From: Mangrovicoccus algicola
Lineage (GTDB): Bacteria > Pseudomonadota > Alphaproteobacteria > Rhodobacterales > Rhodobacteraceae
DNA length: 64,000 nucleotides
Assembly: GCF_014903745.1 (NCBI RefSeq)
Contig: NZ_JACVXA010000003.1
Location: forward strand, 62,001-126,000
Direction: 5' to 3'
Shown: piece by piece, positions 16,249 to 27,320 of the stretch
How positions within the stretch are numbered: the stretch's first letter is position 1
Layout: every line of letters starts with the position of its first letter
Notes under the pieces: generated by a model
Databases searched by the model: none
What the model saw: only the letters and a program-made list of their open reading frames with translations
Told to the model about the DNA's origin: nothing
Made by a program: the position numbers and the translations under genes

Positions 16249-18567
16249 TCAAGATGGCGCGCCGCCCGGCGGCGATATCTCGACCAGGACCGCGCGTCCG
16301 GGATCCGCGGAGGGATCCAGCGTCACCCGCAGCAGGCGGCCCTCGCCGTCCTCGCGTTCCACCAGCAGCCCCTCCCCTTCGTGGCGGGCGCGGAACTCGG
16401 CGGCCGAGAACAGCGCCGGGAACCGGCCGCGCAGCGCCAGCATCCGCCGGGCCAGCCGCGCCTTGGCGGCCTCGGGACCGTCTTGCCGCGCCAGCCCGGC
16501 CAGGGCCTGCGGATCGACGGGGCGGCGGTTGTCGGGATCGGTCAGCTCGCAGCGCCCGGCCTCCGTGCCGCGATAGAGATCGGGGATGCCGGGCATGGTC
16601 AGCTTCAGCGCCAGCTGGCACAGCGAAAGCGCCGCACCGCGCCGCGCCAGCGCCAGCAGCTCCGCGGGCGGGGCGGCTTGCCAGGAAGCCGCCAGCGCCC
16701 GGGCCAGCGCCGTGACCGGCGCCTCCGCCTCGGGCACGGGGCGGGTCCAGAAACTGAATTCCTTGGCCTCGCGCATGGCCTTCTCCATATGCGCCGCCAG
16801 CCTCTCGCCCAGCTCGGGATCCGCCGGATCCCAGGCCGCCACCGCGCTTTTCGCCAGGTACCACAGCACCGGGCGCGGGATATCCCCGGCATCGGGGCGC
16901 GCGGCCACCGCCGCCTCGAGCGCCAGGAAGGCCTCGGGCAGATGGCCCGCCGCGACAAGCCGCATCCGCGCATCCTCGCTGCGCTTGGTGTCATGCGAGG
17001 AGGTCAGGACCAGCCCTGCGGGCCACAGATGCGCATGGGTGCGGCAGAAGGCGGCGAAGCCCTCCGGCGACAGGACCGGCTCGTCGGGTTCGGCGCCGAC
17101 CTCGTTGGCCGCCAGGTAGGGCACATGGCGGAAGCCCGCGGTATCCTCCAGCGACTTGGCGATCAGCGCACCCGAGACCTGCTGGAACCGCACGCGCAGC
17201 GCCGCGGCCGCCGGGCCCCGTCCCGTCTCGATCAGCCGCGCCAGCACCCGGACCACCGTGCCGTCCCGCAGCGCCGCCGCCGCCTCTGCCGAAACCCGCC
17301 GCCACAGGGCGCGGTCCTCGTCGCGCGGCTCGCGGTCGGAAAAATAGGTCCGGTAGCGCGGCATCCGGCACAGCAGCGCCGCCAGCGCCTCGCGCAGCGC
17401 CTCCGGTCCCGCGCCGATGCGTCCGTCCTCCGCCACGGCCCGCCCCGCCAGGGCGACGAGGTGGTGCAGTTCGGCGGCCAGCTCGTTGACCAGCACCTCG
17501 GGCTTGGCCGCCATCAGCACGTCGTGGAACCGGCCCTCGCGCCCGGTGCGCGCCGCCCAGCCCGCCTGTAGCCGCGCCACCCCCAGCGGATCGGAGAGGA
17601 CGGCGGCGATGGCGCGCCCCGCCTCGTATCCCGTGGTCCCGCAGACGGGCCAGCCGATATCCAGCGCCTCGTCGCCGGACAGGATCTTCTCCACCCACAG
17701 GGGCGTGCCGGGCAGCCGGGCATGCAGCGCGTCCAGATAGCCCTGCGGATCGGCCAGCCCGTCCACATGGTCGATGCGCAGCCCCTGGACCAGCCCGGCA
17801 TCGCACAGATCGAAGATCAGGCCGTGCATGTCGGCGAAGACCTGCGGATCCTCCACCCGCATGCCGATCAGCGAGGTCACGTTGAAGAACCGCCGGTGGG
17901 TGATGGAATCGCGTTCGGTCTGCCAGGGGGTCAGCCGCCAGGACTGCGCCTCGTGCAGCGCCAGCGCCTCGGCCAGGGCCAGGGGGCCCGGACGCATGCC
18001 GCGCAGGCTGGCCGGGTGCAACGGCACCGACAGCCCCGCGACGCGCAGCACCGGGCCGTCCGGCTCTTCGGCCAGATGCGCATCCTCGGTTTCCAGCACC
18101 ACCGGCAGCGGCGCCGAGAGCCAGCACAGCCGCAGCGGCCCGGCGGCCCGGTCGATGTCGAAATGCCCGGCATAGCGGCTGGCCGCGCCATGGCGCAGCA
18201 CGTCGCGCAGCCAGGGATTGTGGAGGCTCAGCGCGGTATGGTTGGGCACGATGTCGAGGATCAGCCCGATGCCCAGGGCATGGGCGTGGCGCGCCAGCCG
18301 CTCGAATCCCGCCCGGCCGCCGAGCGCCGGGTCGATTTCGTCGGGACGGGTGACATCATATCCGTGGCTCGATCCGGGCACGGCGGTGAAGACCGGCGAC
18401 AGGTACAGGTGGCTGATCCCCAGATCCGCCAGATAGTCCAGCCACCCCTCGGCCGCGGCGAAATCCAGCCCGCCGCGCAGCTGCAGCCGGTAGGTCGCCG
18501 TCGCGGCGTTCAGGCAGGGCGGCGCACAGGGCCGCGCGGGCCCCTCCACCGGATCGTGCTGTGTCAT
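16249..18567 (-). CDS. treY: Malto-oligosyltrehalose synthase TreY
   Basis: Isomerises the terminal alpha-1,4 bond of a maltodextrin to alpha,alpha-1,1, giving maltooligosyl trehalose. The 772-residue GH13 protein begins with the typical ATYRLQLRGGLDFAAAEGWLDYLADLGISHLYLSP in two blocks. It then has SSHGYDVTRPDEIDPALGG, DIVPNH, and GLRIDHVDGLADP with the nucleophile Asp. ATG 18567 overlaps the treZ stop as ATGA, so the pair is coupled. A longer frame upstream overlaps treZ and is rejected. Confidence 0.95.
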   Translation of the reverse strand: MTQHDPVEGPARPCAPPCLNAATATYRLQLRGGLDFAAAEGWLDYLADLGISHLYLSPVFTAVPGSSHGYDVTRPDEIDPALGGRAGFERLARHAHALGIGLILDIVPNHTALSLHNPWLRDVLRHGAASRYAGHFDIDRAAGPLRLCWLSAPLPVVLETEDAHLAEEPDGPVLRVAGLSVPLHPASLRGMRPGPLALAEALALHEAQSWRLTPWQTERDSITHRRFFNVTSLIGMRVEDPQVFADMHGLIFDLCDAGLVQGLRIDHVDGLADPQGYLDALHARLPGTPLWVEKILSGDEALDIGWPVCGTTGYEAGRAIAAVLSDPLGVARLQAGWAARTGREGRFHDVLMAAKPEVLVNELAAELHHLVALAGRAVAEDGRIGAGPEALREALAALLCRMPRYRTYFSDREPRDEDRALWRRVSAEAAAALRDGTVVRVLARLIETGRGPAAAALRVRFQQVSGALIAKSLEDTAGFRHVPYLAANEVGAEPDEPVLSPEGFAAFCRTHAHLWPAGLVLTSSHDTKRSEDARMRLVAAGHLPEAFLALEAAVAARPDAGDIPRPVLWYLAKSAVAAWDPADPELGERLAAHMEKAMREAKEFSFWTRPVPEAEAPVTALARALAASWQAAPPAELLALARRGAALSLCQLALKLTMPGIPDLYRGTEAGRCELTDPDNRRPVDPQALAGLARQDGPEAAKARLARRMLALRGRFPALFSAAEFRARHEGEGLLVEREDGEGRLLRVTLDPSADPGRAVLVEISPPGGAPS

Positions 18568-20345
18568 GGCTGCTCCTCCCCCTGGGTGACCCGCACCGCA
18601 AGCGCGAAGGCGTCGCGGGCGATATCGCCGAATTCCATGTCCCATCCATCCGCCCCGATCCCGGCGGGCGCCCCGCCCAGCGACAGGCGGATCGCCAGGC
18701 AGCCGCCGGGAAAGCGCCATTGCGCCTCCAGCGCGCGCGGGCCCAGCGGGGTGATACGCGCCGCCTGCGCCACCGGACCCGCCTCGGCCAGCAGCGGCAC
18801 GATGCGCGAAGCGCGATAGGCCAGCAGCCGCGCGGTCAGGGCGTTCCAGTCCGCGATGCGCCCCGGATCGCCGCGATAGGGGCGCGACATCTCGAAAGTG
18901 GCGGGCGAAATCGGGTCGGGCACCTGGCCGCGGAACCCGGCGAAGCGCTCGAATTCCTTCTGCCGTCCCTTCCGCGTCGCTTCGGCCATGGGCTCGGGGA
19001 AATCGGCGAAGAAGCAGAAGGGCGCCTCCTCTCCGGCCTCCTCGCCCATGAACAGCATCGGCACGAAGGGCGACAGCAGCAGCAGCGCATGGCAGGTCCG
19101 GGCCGCCGCCTCGCCGGCCAGCGCGATCAGCCTTTCGCCGCGGGCGCGGTTGCCGACCTGGTCATGGGTCTGGCAGGAATTGACGAAGCACAGCGGCGGC
19201 AGGTGCCCCGAGGGTTCCCCGCGCGGCTCGGTCATGGGCGGACGGGGCTGGCCCTGGTCGACCTGCCCCTCGCCGAGCGCCCGCACCAGGTCGGCCATGG
19301 GATCGACGGCGAAGGGCGCGTAGTAGGATTCGTCCTCCCCCGTCAGCAGGCAGTGCAGCGCATGGTGGAAATCGTCGTTCCACTGCGCATCGTACAGCCC
19401 CGCCCCGGGCGCCACCGGCCCGGCCAGGTTGCGTTCATCCTCCAGCACGAGCCAGATCGCGCGCCCGGCCCCGGCGGCCCGGGCGGTGCGGGCGATCTCC
19501 TCCAGCATCGCGGGGCGCCCCGCGTCGCGGATCTGGTGGGCGGCATCGATCCGCAGCCCGTCGAAGCGGTACTCCCCGATCCACATCGCCACATTGGACA
19601 GGAAGAATTCGCGCACGGCCGGGCGGGAATAGTCGATCCCGGCCCCCCAGGGGGTCGCGCGGCCGGGGTCGAAGAACTCCGGGGCGATCTCGTGCAGATA
19701 GGCGCCGTCCGGGCCGAAATGGTTGTAGACCACGTCGAGGATGACGGCGATGCCCTCGGCATGGGCGGCGGCCACCAGCGCCTTGAGATCCCCGGGCGTG
19801 CCATAGGCGTTGTGCGGGGCGAAGGGCAGCACCCCGTCATACCCCCAGCCGCGCCCGCCCGAGAATTGCGCCACGGGCATGATCTCGATCGCCGTGACGC
19901 CCATGGCGGCCAGCCCCGGCAGCCGGGCAATGGCGGCGCGGAACGTGCCCTCGGGCGTGAACAGCCCGACATGGATCTCGAGGATCACCGCCTCGGACCA
20001 GGGCCGCCCCTGCCATTCCGCCTCGGATGCGGGCCAGTCGAACCGGTCCGCGACCAGCCGCGAGGGCCCGTGAACATCGCCCGCCTGGGCCCGCGCCGCC
20101 GGGTCCGGCCGCAGCCCCTCCCCCAGGTCGAACCCGTATTCCGCGCCGTCCTCCGCCTCGAACTCGGCGCGGAAGACCCCGTCGCCCCCGGCATCCATCC
20201 GGTGCCGCCGCCCGGCGACCACGATATCGCAGGTGGATCGCCCCGGTGCCCAGAGCGCGGCCTGCCAGCGCCCCGCCCCCGCGGGATGCACCCCCCAGGA
20301 CCGGAGGGGCGCGGCTTGCGGGACGGGGTCGGGCATCTGGGTCAT
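18564..20345 (-). CDS. treZ: Malto-oligosyltrehalose trehalohydrolase TreZ
   Basis: Releases free trehalose from maltooligosyl trehalose made by TreY. The 593-residue GH13 protein has an N-terminal carbohydrate-binding module (about 1-95), then [24 protein letters not shown] with nucleophile Asp267, a LEDERNL acid region, and [18 protein letters not shown]. It is followed immediately by treY and preceded, 94 bases upstream, by an alpha-glucosidase on the same strand. All three likely form one operon. Confidence 0.95.
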   Translation of the reverse strand: MTQMPDPVPQAAPLRSWGVHPAGAGRWQAALWAPGRSTCDIVVAGRRHRMDAGGDGVFRAEFEAEDGAEYGFDLGEGLRPDPAARAQAGDVHGPSRLVADRFDWPASEAEWQGRPWSEAVILEIHVGLFTPEGTFRAAIARLPGLAAMGVTAIEIMPVAQFSGGRGWGYDGVLPFAPHNAYGTPGDLKALVAAAHAEGIAVILDVVYNHFGPDGAYLHEIAPEFFDPGRATPWGAGIDYSRPAVREFFLSNVAMWIGEYRFDGLRIDAAHQIRDAGRPAMLEEIARTARAAGAGRAIWLVLEDERNLAGPVAPGAGLYDAQWNDDFHHALHCLLTGEDESYYAPFAVDPMADLVRALGEGQVDQGQPRPPMTEPRGEPSGHLPPLCFVNSCQTHDQVGNRARGERLIALAGEAAARTCHALLLLSPFVPMLFMGEEAGEEAPFCFFADFPEPMAEATRKGRQKEFERFAGFRGQVPDPISPATFEMSRPYRGDPGRIADWNALTARLLAYRASRIVPLLAEAGPVAQAARITPLGPRALEAQWRFPGGCLAIRLSLGGAPAGIGADGWDMEFGDIARDAFALAVRVTQGEEQP

Positions 20346-20439
20346 GGGCGGCGATCCTGTCAGGCGGCACCGGGCCCCTGGCCCTGCCGGTCAATCTTCC
20401 TGCGGAAACCCCGGCGCGGCGCCGAAGTTCCCGCCCGGC

Positions 20440-22059
20440 TCAAATCTTGCGCAGATGCGCCCATCCGTTGGGCCCCAGCGTCAGCATGTCGCCCGAGAGC
20501 GTCGCCGCCTGGGCCGGGCCGCTGATCGCGCAGGGATCGGGACAGGGCACGGTAATGGTGCCGCGGTCCAGGTTGTAGATGCAATCCAGACGCTCCGCCC
20601 CGGTGCCGCGGGTGAAACGGAACAGGGGATCCTCGGCGGCCAGGATGTGCATCGGGCCCGAATGCAGCGCCGGGGTCGCCTTGCGATGGGCGATCGCGGT
20701 CCGGTAGGCCTCGAGCATCGAGCCGCCCTGCCCCGCCTGCGCATCGACGGCGCGCGCCGCCTGCGGCGGCTTGACCGGCAGCCAGGGCGCGACGGCGGAA
20801 AATCCGCCATGGGGCGCGGCGGCTTCCCAGACCATCGGCGTGCGGCAGCCGTCGCGCCCCTTGTCGGCGGGCCAGAACCGCAATCCCATCGGATCGGTCA
20901 GTTCCTCGTAGTCCAGGTCGGTCTGGGTCTGGCCCAGCTCCTCGCCCTGCCAGAGGCAGATCGCTCCCTCGAAGGAGGTCAGCAGCGAAATCGCCTGCCG
21001 CGCCAGCGCATCCTCCCCCGCATCCCGGCCGGCCCATCGCGTGACATGGCGCACCACGTCGTGATTGGACATCGACCACAGCGGCCAGCCCTCGGGCGCG
21101 CCGTCGCGGAAGCCCTGGATCACCTTGCGGAAATGCTCGGGCGTGTATTTGGGCCCCAGCATGTCGAAGGAATAGGCCATGTGCAGCTTGTCCTCGCCGG
21201 AGGTGTATTCCCCCATCAGCTCGATCGCGCGATCCACGTCGCCGACCTCGCCGACCAGCATGATGTCGTCATATTCCTCCGCCACCGCCCGCATCCTGCG
21301 CAGCAGGTCCAGGTTCTCGGGGCGGCTCTTGGAATAGACCTGCAGCTGCCAGTCGTAATGGTTGAAGGGCTTGCGCTCGCCCGCCGGGAAGGCCTTGGGC
21401 GGGTTGTCGCGCAGCCGGTCATCCTTGGTCATGTGGTTGCAGGCATCCACCCGGAACCCCGAAACCCCGCGATCCAGCCAGAACCGCATCGTGTCCATCA
21501 CCGCATCCACCACCTCGGGGTTGCGATAGTTCAGGTCGGGCTGCTGGGACAGGAAGCTGTGCATGTAGTATTGCTGGCGCTCGCCGTCCCAGGTCCAGGC
21601 CGGGCCGCCGAAGACCGAAGGCCAGTTGTTGGGCGGCGATCCGTCCTCGCGCGGCTCGGCCCAGATGTACCAGTCCGCCTTCGGGTTCGTCCGCGAGGAC
21701 CGGCTCTCGCGGAACCAGGCATGGCGGTCGGAAGTGTGGTTCAGCACCTGGTCGATGATGATCTTCAGCCCCAGCGTGTTTGCCCGGGCGATCAGCCCGT
21801 CGAAATCCGCCAGCGTGCCGAAAAGCGGATCGACATCCGTGTAGTCGGAGACGTCATAGCCCATGTCGGCCATGGGCGACCGGAAGAAGGGCGACAGCCA
21901 GATCCCGTCGCAGCCCAGCCCGGCGACATGCTCCAGCCGCCGGGTGATGCCCTTGAGATCGCCCATCCCGTCGCCGTCGTCATCCTGGAAACTGCGGGGA
22001 TAGACCTGGTAGAGCACGGCGCTGCGCCACCACTGGGTTCCTGCCTTGCCGCCGGTCAT
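20440..22059 (-). CDS. Alpha-glucosidase, GH13 oligo-1,6-glucosidase type
   Basis: Cytoplasmic hydrolase of 539 residues that releases glucose from short alpha-glucosides. The start [17 protein letters not shown] and the [13 protein letters not shown] calcium-type loop mark the oligo-1,6-glucosidase/alpha-glucosidase group. [13 protein letters not shown] gives the nucleophile, [11 protein letters not shown] the acid, and MSNHDVVR the third carboxylate region. ATG 22059 follows AAGGAG. No signal peptide is seen. Divergent from glgB. A trehalose-hydrolysing or isomaltase role cannot be excluded. Confidence 0.88.
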   Translation of the reverse strand: MTGGKAGTQWWRSAVLYQVYPRSFQDDDGDGMGDLKGITRRLEHVAGLGCDGIWLSPFFRSPMADMGYDVSDYTDVDPLFGTLADFDGLIARANTLGLKIIIDQVLNHTSDRHAWFRESRSSRTNPKADWYIWAEPREDGSPPNNWPSVFGGPAWTWDGERQQYYMHSFLSQQPDLNYRNPEVVDAVMDTMRFWLDRGVSGFRVDACNHMTKDDRLRDNPPKAFPAGERKPFNHYDWQLQVYSKSRPENLDLLRRMRAVAEEYDDIMLVGEVGDVDRAIELMGEYTSGEDKLHMAYSFDMLGPKYTPEHFRKVIQGFRDGAPEGWPLWSMSNHDVVRHVTRWAGRDAGEDALARQAISLLTSFEGAICLWQGEELGQTQTDLDYEELTDPMGLRFWPADKGRDGCRTPMVWEAAAPHGGFSAVAPWLPVKPPQAARAVDAQAGQGGSMLEAYRTAIAHRKATPALHSGPMHILAAEDPLFRFTRGTGAERLDCIYNLDRGTITVPCPDPCAISGPAQAATLSGDMLTLGPNGWAHLRKI

Positions 22060-22272
22060 CGCATCGCTCCTTGCCGCTGTGCCCGCCCCGTGGCGGCACC
22101 AGTCCTGTTCGACGACGATGGCGCGGCGGCGCGCGATTTCAATTGCCAAATGCACGCAGCCGGGGAGACTGGCCGCAGGCGGGCCGCGCGCGGTGCGGCC
22201 TGCGGATTTTCTGTGCGGGAACCGGGCCTTCGGTTCGCGCATTGGCCCGGGTCAGGAACGGAGATCACGACT
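22060..22272. promoter_or_regulatory. Divergent promoter region, alpha-glucosidase/glgB
   Basis: About 210 bases between the two divergent sugar operons. It contains a hairpin with perfect 8-bp arms, CCGCAGGC (22173-22180) and GCCTGCGG (22198-22205), around a self-complementary CCGCGCGCGG and followed by ATTTT. On the plus strand this looks like a terminator or attenuator ahead of glgB, or it could be a regulator site. I cannot place the promoter boxes with confidence. Confidence 0.45.
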
Positions 22273-24507
22273 GTGGCGACAGGCGGCAAGGCGAAGCTCA
22301 CCAAGGACGGCGCGGCGGCCGTGGCGGCACCGGTCCCGGAGGCGGCGGAGCTGCAGGCCCTGCGCGAGGCACGCCACGGCGCGCCCTTCGACATCCTGGG
22401 CCTGCACGGCACCGTCTTGCGCGCCTTCGATCCCGGCGCCGAGAAATTGTGGTGCCTGCCGCCCGACGGCGGCGCGCCTGTCCCGATGGCGCCGCTGGGC
22501 GGCGGGGTGTTCCAGCTGGACGGGGTGCCCCGGTCGGTGGCGCAGCGGCACGATTACCGGCTGCGCGCGGAGGGGTACGGCCATCTGTGGGACTGGGAAG
22601 ACCCCTACCGGCTGCCCCCCGTGCTGGGCCCGCTCGACGAGCACCTGATTTCCGAGGGACGGCATCTGCGCCTCTGGGACCGGCTCGGCGCGCATCCGAT
22701 GACCCATGAGGGGCTGGAGGGCACGGCGTTCGCGGTCTGGGCGCCGAATGCGCGGCGCGTCTCGGTGATCGGCGGCTTCAACCACTGGGACGCCGCCCGC
22801 CATCCGATGCGGGCCCGCGGCGCGACCGGGGTGTGGGAATTGTTCCTGCCCGGCGTCGCGGCGGGGGCGGTCTACAAATACGACATCCTGGGCCCGGACG
22901 GCACGCGCCTGCCGCAGAAGGCCGATCCGATGGGCTTCGGCGCGGAGCACCCGCCGGCCACCGCCTCGGTCGTGCGGGCCCTGCCCCCGGCCCCGGCGGC
23001 GGAAAGGCGTGCGGCGCGCGCCGCGGCCCAGAAGGTCGATGCGCCGGTCAGCATATACGAGGTGCATCTGGGATCCTGGCGGCGCGTGCCGGAGGAGGGC
23101 GACCGGCGGCTGAGCTATGCGGAACTGGCCCGCGACCTCGTCGCCTATGCCGCCGATATGGGCTTCACCCATCTGGAGCTGATGCCGGTCAGCGAATTTC
23201 CCTTCGACGGCAGCTGGGGCTATCAGCCGGTCGGGCTCTACGCGCCGACCTGCCGGCATGGCGACCCGGCGGAATTCGCGGCCTTCGTGTCGGCCGCGCA
23301 GGAGGCGGGGCTGGGCGTCATCCTCGACTGGGTGCCCGGACATTTCCCCACCGACCCGCACGGGCTGGGCTGGTTCGACGGCACGCCGCTCTATCAATAT
23401 GCCGATCCGCGCGAGGGGTTCCACCGCGACTGGAACACGCTGATTTACGATTACGGCCGCCGCGAGGTCAGGAACTACCTGGTCGCCAACGCGCTCTACT
23501 GGGTGGAGCAATTCGGGGTGGACGGGCTGCGCGTGGATGCGGTCGCCTCGATGCTGTATCGCGACTATTCGCGCAACGAGGGCGAATGGGTGCCCAACAT
23601 CCATGGCGGGCGCGAGAATTACGAGGCGATCGGCTTCCTGCGCGAGATGAACCGCGAGATCTATGCCGCCCATCCCGGCGTGATGACCGTGGCGGAGGAA
23701 AGCACCTCCTTCCCCGGCGTGTCGCGCGCGGTCCACAATGGCGGGCTGGGATTCGGCTTCAAGTGGAACATGGGCTGGATGAACGACACGCTCGACTACA
23801 TCCGCCGCGATCCCGTCCACCGCACCCATCACCACGGGCAGCTGACCTTCGGGCTGGTCTATGCCTTCTCGGAGAATTTCATCCTGCCGATCAGCCATGA
23901 CGAGGTGGTCCATGGCAAGGGCTCGATGATCGCCAAGATGCCGGGCGACGGCGCGGAGAAATTCGCCAACCTGCGCGCCTATTACGGCTTCATGTGGGGG
24001 CATCCTGGCAAGAAGCTGTTGTTCATGGGGCAGGAATTCGCCCAGGGGCGGGAATGGAACCATGACCGCAGCCTCGACTGGCACCTGCTGCAGGATCCCG
24101 CCCATGAGGGCATCCGGCGGCTGGTGCGCGATCTCAACGGGCTCTATCGCGCGCATCCGGCGCTGCATCGCGACGACCTGGGGGCGGAAGGGTTCGAATG
24201 GCTGGTGGCGGATGACGCGGAACAGTCGGTGCTGGGGTTCCTGCGCCGGGGCCGCGGCACCGGGCGCGACATCGCGGTGATCGTCAATTTCACCCCGGTG
24301 GAGCGGCGCAACTACCGGATCGGCCTGCCCGCGGCGGGCCGCTGGCGCGAGGCGATCAACACCGATGCGGCCGAATATGGCGGCGGCGGGCGCGGCAATC
24401 TGGGCGGCGTGACGGCGGAGCCGGTCCCCTCCCATGGCCGCCCGGCCTCCGCGGCGCTGGTGCTGCCGCCGCTCTCGGCGATCTTCCTGGAGGCACCCGG
24501 GGACTGA
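22273..24507 (+). CDS. glgB: 1,4-alpha-glucan branching enzyme
   Basis: Introduces alpha-1,6 branches into glycogen. The 744-residue protein starts at GTG 22273, which has GGAG about 10 bases upstream; the frame is open much further upstream without support. An N-terminal domain and CBM48 (to about 230) precede the GH13 barrel. Key residues are D422 in [14 protein letters not shown] and E475 in MTVAEEST, with [13 protein letters not shown] following. First gene of a seven-gene glycogen/trehalose run on this strand. Confidence 0.95.
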   Translation: MATGGKAKLTKDGAAAVAAPVPEAAELQALREARHGAPFDILGLHGTVLRAFDPGAEKLWCLPPDGGAPVPMAPLGGGVFQLDGVPRSVAQRHDYRLRAEGYGHLWDWEDPYRLPPVLGPLDEHLISEGRHLRLWDRLGAHPMTHEGLEGTAFAVWAPNARRVSVIGGFNHWDAARHPMRARGATGVWELFLPGVAAGAVYKYDILGPDGTRLPQKADPMGFGAEHPPATASVVRALPPAPAAERRAARAAAQKVDAPVSIYEVHLGSWRRVPEEGDRRLSYAELARDLVAYAADMGFTHLELMPVSEFPFDGSWGYQPVGLYAPTCRHGDPAEFAAFVSAAQEAGLGVILDWVPGHFPTDPHGLGWFDGTPLYQYADPREGFHRDWNTLIYDYGRREVRNYLVANALYWVEQFGVDGLRVDAVASMLYRDYSRNEGEWVPNIHGGRENYEAIGFLREMNREIYAAHPGVMTVAEESTSFPGVSRAVHNGGLGFGFKWNMGWMNDTLDYIRRDPVHRTHHHGQLTFGLVYAFSENFILPISHDEVVHGKGSMIAKMPGDGAEKFANLRAYYGFMWGHPGKKLLFMGQEFAQGREWNHDRSLDWHLLQDPAHEGIRRLVRDLNGLYRAHPALHRDDLGAEGFEWLVADDAEQSVLGFLRRGRGTGRDIAVIVNFTPVERRNYRIGLPAAGRWREAINTDAAEYGGGGRGNLGGVTAEPVPSHGRPASAALVLPPLSAIFLEAPGD

Positions 24508-24562
24508 CACAGCCGCCGCGGGTCCATCCGGTCCGGCGGCACAGCAGGGAGGAACGGAGAAG

Positions 24563-25834
24563 ATGCAGCATATACCCGGGGCAAGGCTGGCGCCGCGCGC
24601 CATGGCCTTCATCCTGGCAGGCGGGCGCGGCAGCCGCCTGCGCGAACTGACCGATACCCGCGCCAAACCGGCCGTCTATTTCGGCGGCAAGATGCGGATC
24701 ATCGATTTCGCCCTGTCCAACGCCTATAATTCCGGCATCCGCAAGATGGCCGTGGCGACGCAGTACAAGTCGCATTCGCTGATCCGCCACCTGCAGCGCG
24801 GCTGGAACTTCTTCCGCGCGGAACGCGGCGAATACCTGGACATCATGCCGGCCTCGCAGATGGTCTCGGAAAGCCAATGGTACCTGGGCACCGCAGACGC
24901 CGTGACCCAGAACATCGAGATCATCGACAGCTACAAGGTCGACTACCTGGTGATCCTGGCGGGCGACCACATCTACAAGATGGATTACGAGGTGATGCTG
25001 CGCGACCACGAGGCCTCGGGGGCGGATGTCACCATCGGCTGCCTGACCGTGCCGCGGCTGGAGGCGCGGGCCTTCGGGGTGATGGCGATCGACGCGACGC
25101 GGCGGATCACCGGCTTCCTGGAAAAGCCCGCCGATCCCCCCGCCATGCCCGGCTCCCCCGACAAGGCGCTGGCCTCGATGGGGATCTACGTGTTCCGCTG
25201 GGAGTTCCTGCGCGCATTGCTGCTGGAGGACCAGGGACGGGAAGGATCGAGCCACGATTTCGGCCATGACCTGATCCCGCGCATCGTGGCGGAGGGCCAT
25301 GCCCAGGCGCATCTCTTCGAGGAAAGCTGCGTGATCTCGGGCGAGAACGAGACGATCTACTGGCGCGATGTCGGCACGCTGGATGCGTTCCACGCCGCCA
25401 ATATCGCGCTGACCGATTTCACCCCCGAGCTGGACATCTTCGACACGCGCTGGCCGATCTGGTCCTATGGCGAGGTCAGCCCGCCGGCCAAGTTCATCCA
25501 TGACGAGGACGGGCGGCGGGGCTCGGCCATTTCCTCGATGGTGTCGGGCAACTGCATCATCTCGGGGACGGAGGTGCGCGAATCGCTGATCTTCTCGGGG
25601 GTGCGCACCCACAGCTATGCGGAGCTGTTCCAGGTGGTCGCCCTGCCCCATTCGGTGGTCAATCGGCGGGCAAGCCTGAGCCGGGTGATCCTCGATACCC
25701 ATGTCGAGATACCGGCGGGGCTTGTGATCGGCGAGGACCCGGAGGAAGATGCGAAATGGTTCCGCGTCAGCGAAGGCGGCGTCACGCTGGTCACCCGCGC
25801 GATGATCGCGCGCTGGCTGGCGGAGAATGGCTGA
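24563..25834 (+). CDS. glgC: Glucose-1-phosphate adenylyltransferase
   Basis: Makes ADP-glucose from ATP and glucose-1-phosphate, the committed and allosterically controlled step of glycogen synthesis. The 423 residues carry [15 protein letters not shown] (nucleotide loop), [19 protein letters not shown] with the activator-site lysine, [21 protein letters not shown] and EKPADPP. A left-handed beta-helix makes up the C-terminus. ATG 24563 has a good GGAG region upstream. The gene overlaps glgA by 8 bases. A second, divergent copy lies at 29632. Confidence 0.96.
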   Translation: MQHIPGARLAPRAMAFILAGGRGSRLRELTDTRAKPAVYFGGKMRIIDFALSNAYNSGIRKMAVATQYKSHSLIRHLQRGWNFFRAERGEYLDIMPASQMVSESQWYLGTADAVTQNIEIIDSYKVDYLVILAGDHIYKMDYEVMLRDHEASGADVTIGCLTVPRLEARAFGVMAIDATRRITGFLEKPADPPAMPGSPDKALASMGIYVFRWEFLRALLLEDQGREGSSHDFGHDLIPRIVAEGHAQAHLFEESCVISGENETIYWRDVGTLDAFHAANIALTDFTPELDIFDTRWPIWSYGEVSPPAKFIHDEDGRRGSAISSMVSGNCIISGTEVRESLIFSGVRTHSYAELFQVVALPHSVVNRRASLSRVILDTHVEIPAGLVIGEDPEEDAKWFRVSEGGVTLVTRAMIARWLAENG

Positions 25835-27320
25835 CATGGCAGTGATGGAAGATGTGATGGGCGAGTTCAGGGGGCGGGTGCTGTCGGTTGCCTCGGAATG
25901 CGTGCCGCTGGTCAAATCCGGCGGGCTGGCCGATGTCACCGGCGCCCTGCCCGGCGCCCTGGCGGCGCAGGAATGGCAGATGGCGGTGCTGCTGCCGGGC
26001 TATCGCGGCCTCGCGGCGCGGATCGCCCGGCCCGCCGAGGTCATGCGCATCGACGATCTCTTCGGCGGTCCCGCGCGGATCCTGTCGGGGCGCGCGGAGG
26101 GCAGCGAGGCCTGGATCCTGCTGCTTGAGGCGCCGCATCTCTATGACCGGCCCGGCGGCCCCTATCTGGACGAGACCGGGCAGGACCATTCCGACAATCC
26201 CGAACGGTTCGGCGCGCTGTGCCTGGCGGCCGCGCTGATCGCCCGCGACGGGCTGGCCGATGGCTGGCGCCCCGATCTGGTGCATGCCCATGACTGGCAG
26301 GGCGGCCTGGTCCCGGCCTATCTGCGCATGCATGCGCCGGGCACGGCCTCGGTGCTGACCATTCACAACATCGCCTTTCAGGGGCTGGCTCCGGCGTCGC
26401 GGCTGCACCCGCTGCGGCTGGACCCGCGCGATTTCTACCCGGGCGGCCCGCTGGAATTCCACGGGCAGATCGGCGCGCTGAAGGCGGGGCTGGTGATGGC
26501 CGACCGCGTCACCACGGTGTCGCCGCGCTATGCCGCGGAGCTGGCGCTGCCGGAATTCGGCATGGGGCTCGAAGGGGTGATCGCCGCGCTTCCCGACCCG
26601 GTGGCGGGGATCCTCAACGGCATCGACAAGGCCGCTTGGGACCCGGCGCGCGACCCCGCGATCCGGCCCTATTCCGCCCGTGCCAAGAAGGGGCGCGCGG
26701 CGAACCGGGCACTGCTGTTCGGGGAATACGGACTGGAGGACGGCCATGGTCCGGTGCTGGGGATCGTCAGCCGCATGACGCGCCAGAAGGGGCTGGACCT
26801 CGTGCCCGGGGTCGTCGCGCCGCTGCTGGAGCGGGGGCTGCGCCTGGCGGTTCTGGGATCGGGCGATGCCGAACTGGAACGGGCCTTCGAGGCGCTGGCG
26901 GCGGCCCATCCCGGGAAGGTCGGGCTGAAGCAGGGCTATGACGAGGCGCTGTCGCATCGCATCTATGCCGGGGCGGATGCGCTTCTGGTGCCCTCTCGCT
27001 TCGAACCCTGCGGGCTGACCCAGCTCTATGCGCTGCGCTACGGCGCCGTGCCGGTGGTGGCGCCCACGGGCGGGCTGTCGGATACGGTGATCCCCGCAAG
27101 CCCCGCCGCGCTCGGGGCGGGGGTGGCCACGGGGGTGATGCTGCCGCGGGTGGATGCGGGCGGGCTGAGCCTGGCGCTGAGCCAGCTTTGCGATCTCTAC
27201 GAGGATCCGGCCGCCTGGCGCCGGATCCAGGCCAATGGCATGGCCGCGGATTTCGGCTGGGACCGCTCCGCCGCCGCCTATGCCGCGCTCTATCACGGCC
27301 TGACCGGGGGCGCGGATTGA
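25827..27320 (+). CDS. glgA: Glycogen synthase
   Basis: Transfers glucose from ADP-glucose to the growing alpha-1,4 glucan; a GT5 family enzyme of 497 residues. The N-terminal [16 protein letters not shown] holds the ADP-glucose-binding lysine motif (usually KTGGLADV). HDWQGGL lies in the middle, and [18 protein letters not shown] forms the C-terminal donor site. The ATG overlaps the end of glgC (ATGGCTGA); later in-frame ATGs at 25836 and 25845 are possible starts. The stop overlaps the glgX start. Confidence 0.95.
   Translation: MADMAVMEDVMGEFRGRVLSVASECVPLVKSGGLADVTGALPGALAAQEWQMAVLLPGYRGLAARIARPAEVMRIDDLFGGPARILSGRAEGSEAWILLLEAPHLYDRPGGPYLDETGQDHSDNPERFGALCLAAALIARDGLADGWRPDLVHAHDWQGGLVPAYLRMHAPGTASVLTIHNIAFQGLAPASRLHPLRLDPRDFYPGGPLEFHGQIGALKAGLVMADRVTTVSPRYAAELALPEFGMGLEGVIAALPDPVAGILNGIDKAAWDPARDPAIRPYSARAKKGRAANRALLFGEYGLEDGHGPVLGIVSRMTRQKGLDLVPGVVAPLLERGLRLAVLGSGDAELERAFEALAAAHPGKVGLKQGYDEALSHRIYAGADALLVPSRFEPCGLTQLYALRYGAVPVVAPTGGLSDTVIPASPAALGAGVATGVMLPRVDAGGLSLALSQLCDLYEDPAAWRRIQANGMAADFGWDRSAAAYAALYHGLTGGAD

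Noticed and set aside
16092-16250. SAM-II riboswitch in front of metZ
   Set aside because: Hairpins exist, but I could not match the conserved SAM-II pseudoknot sequence; kept only as an unexplained leader.
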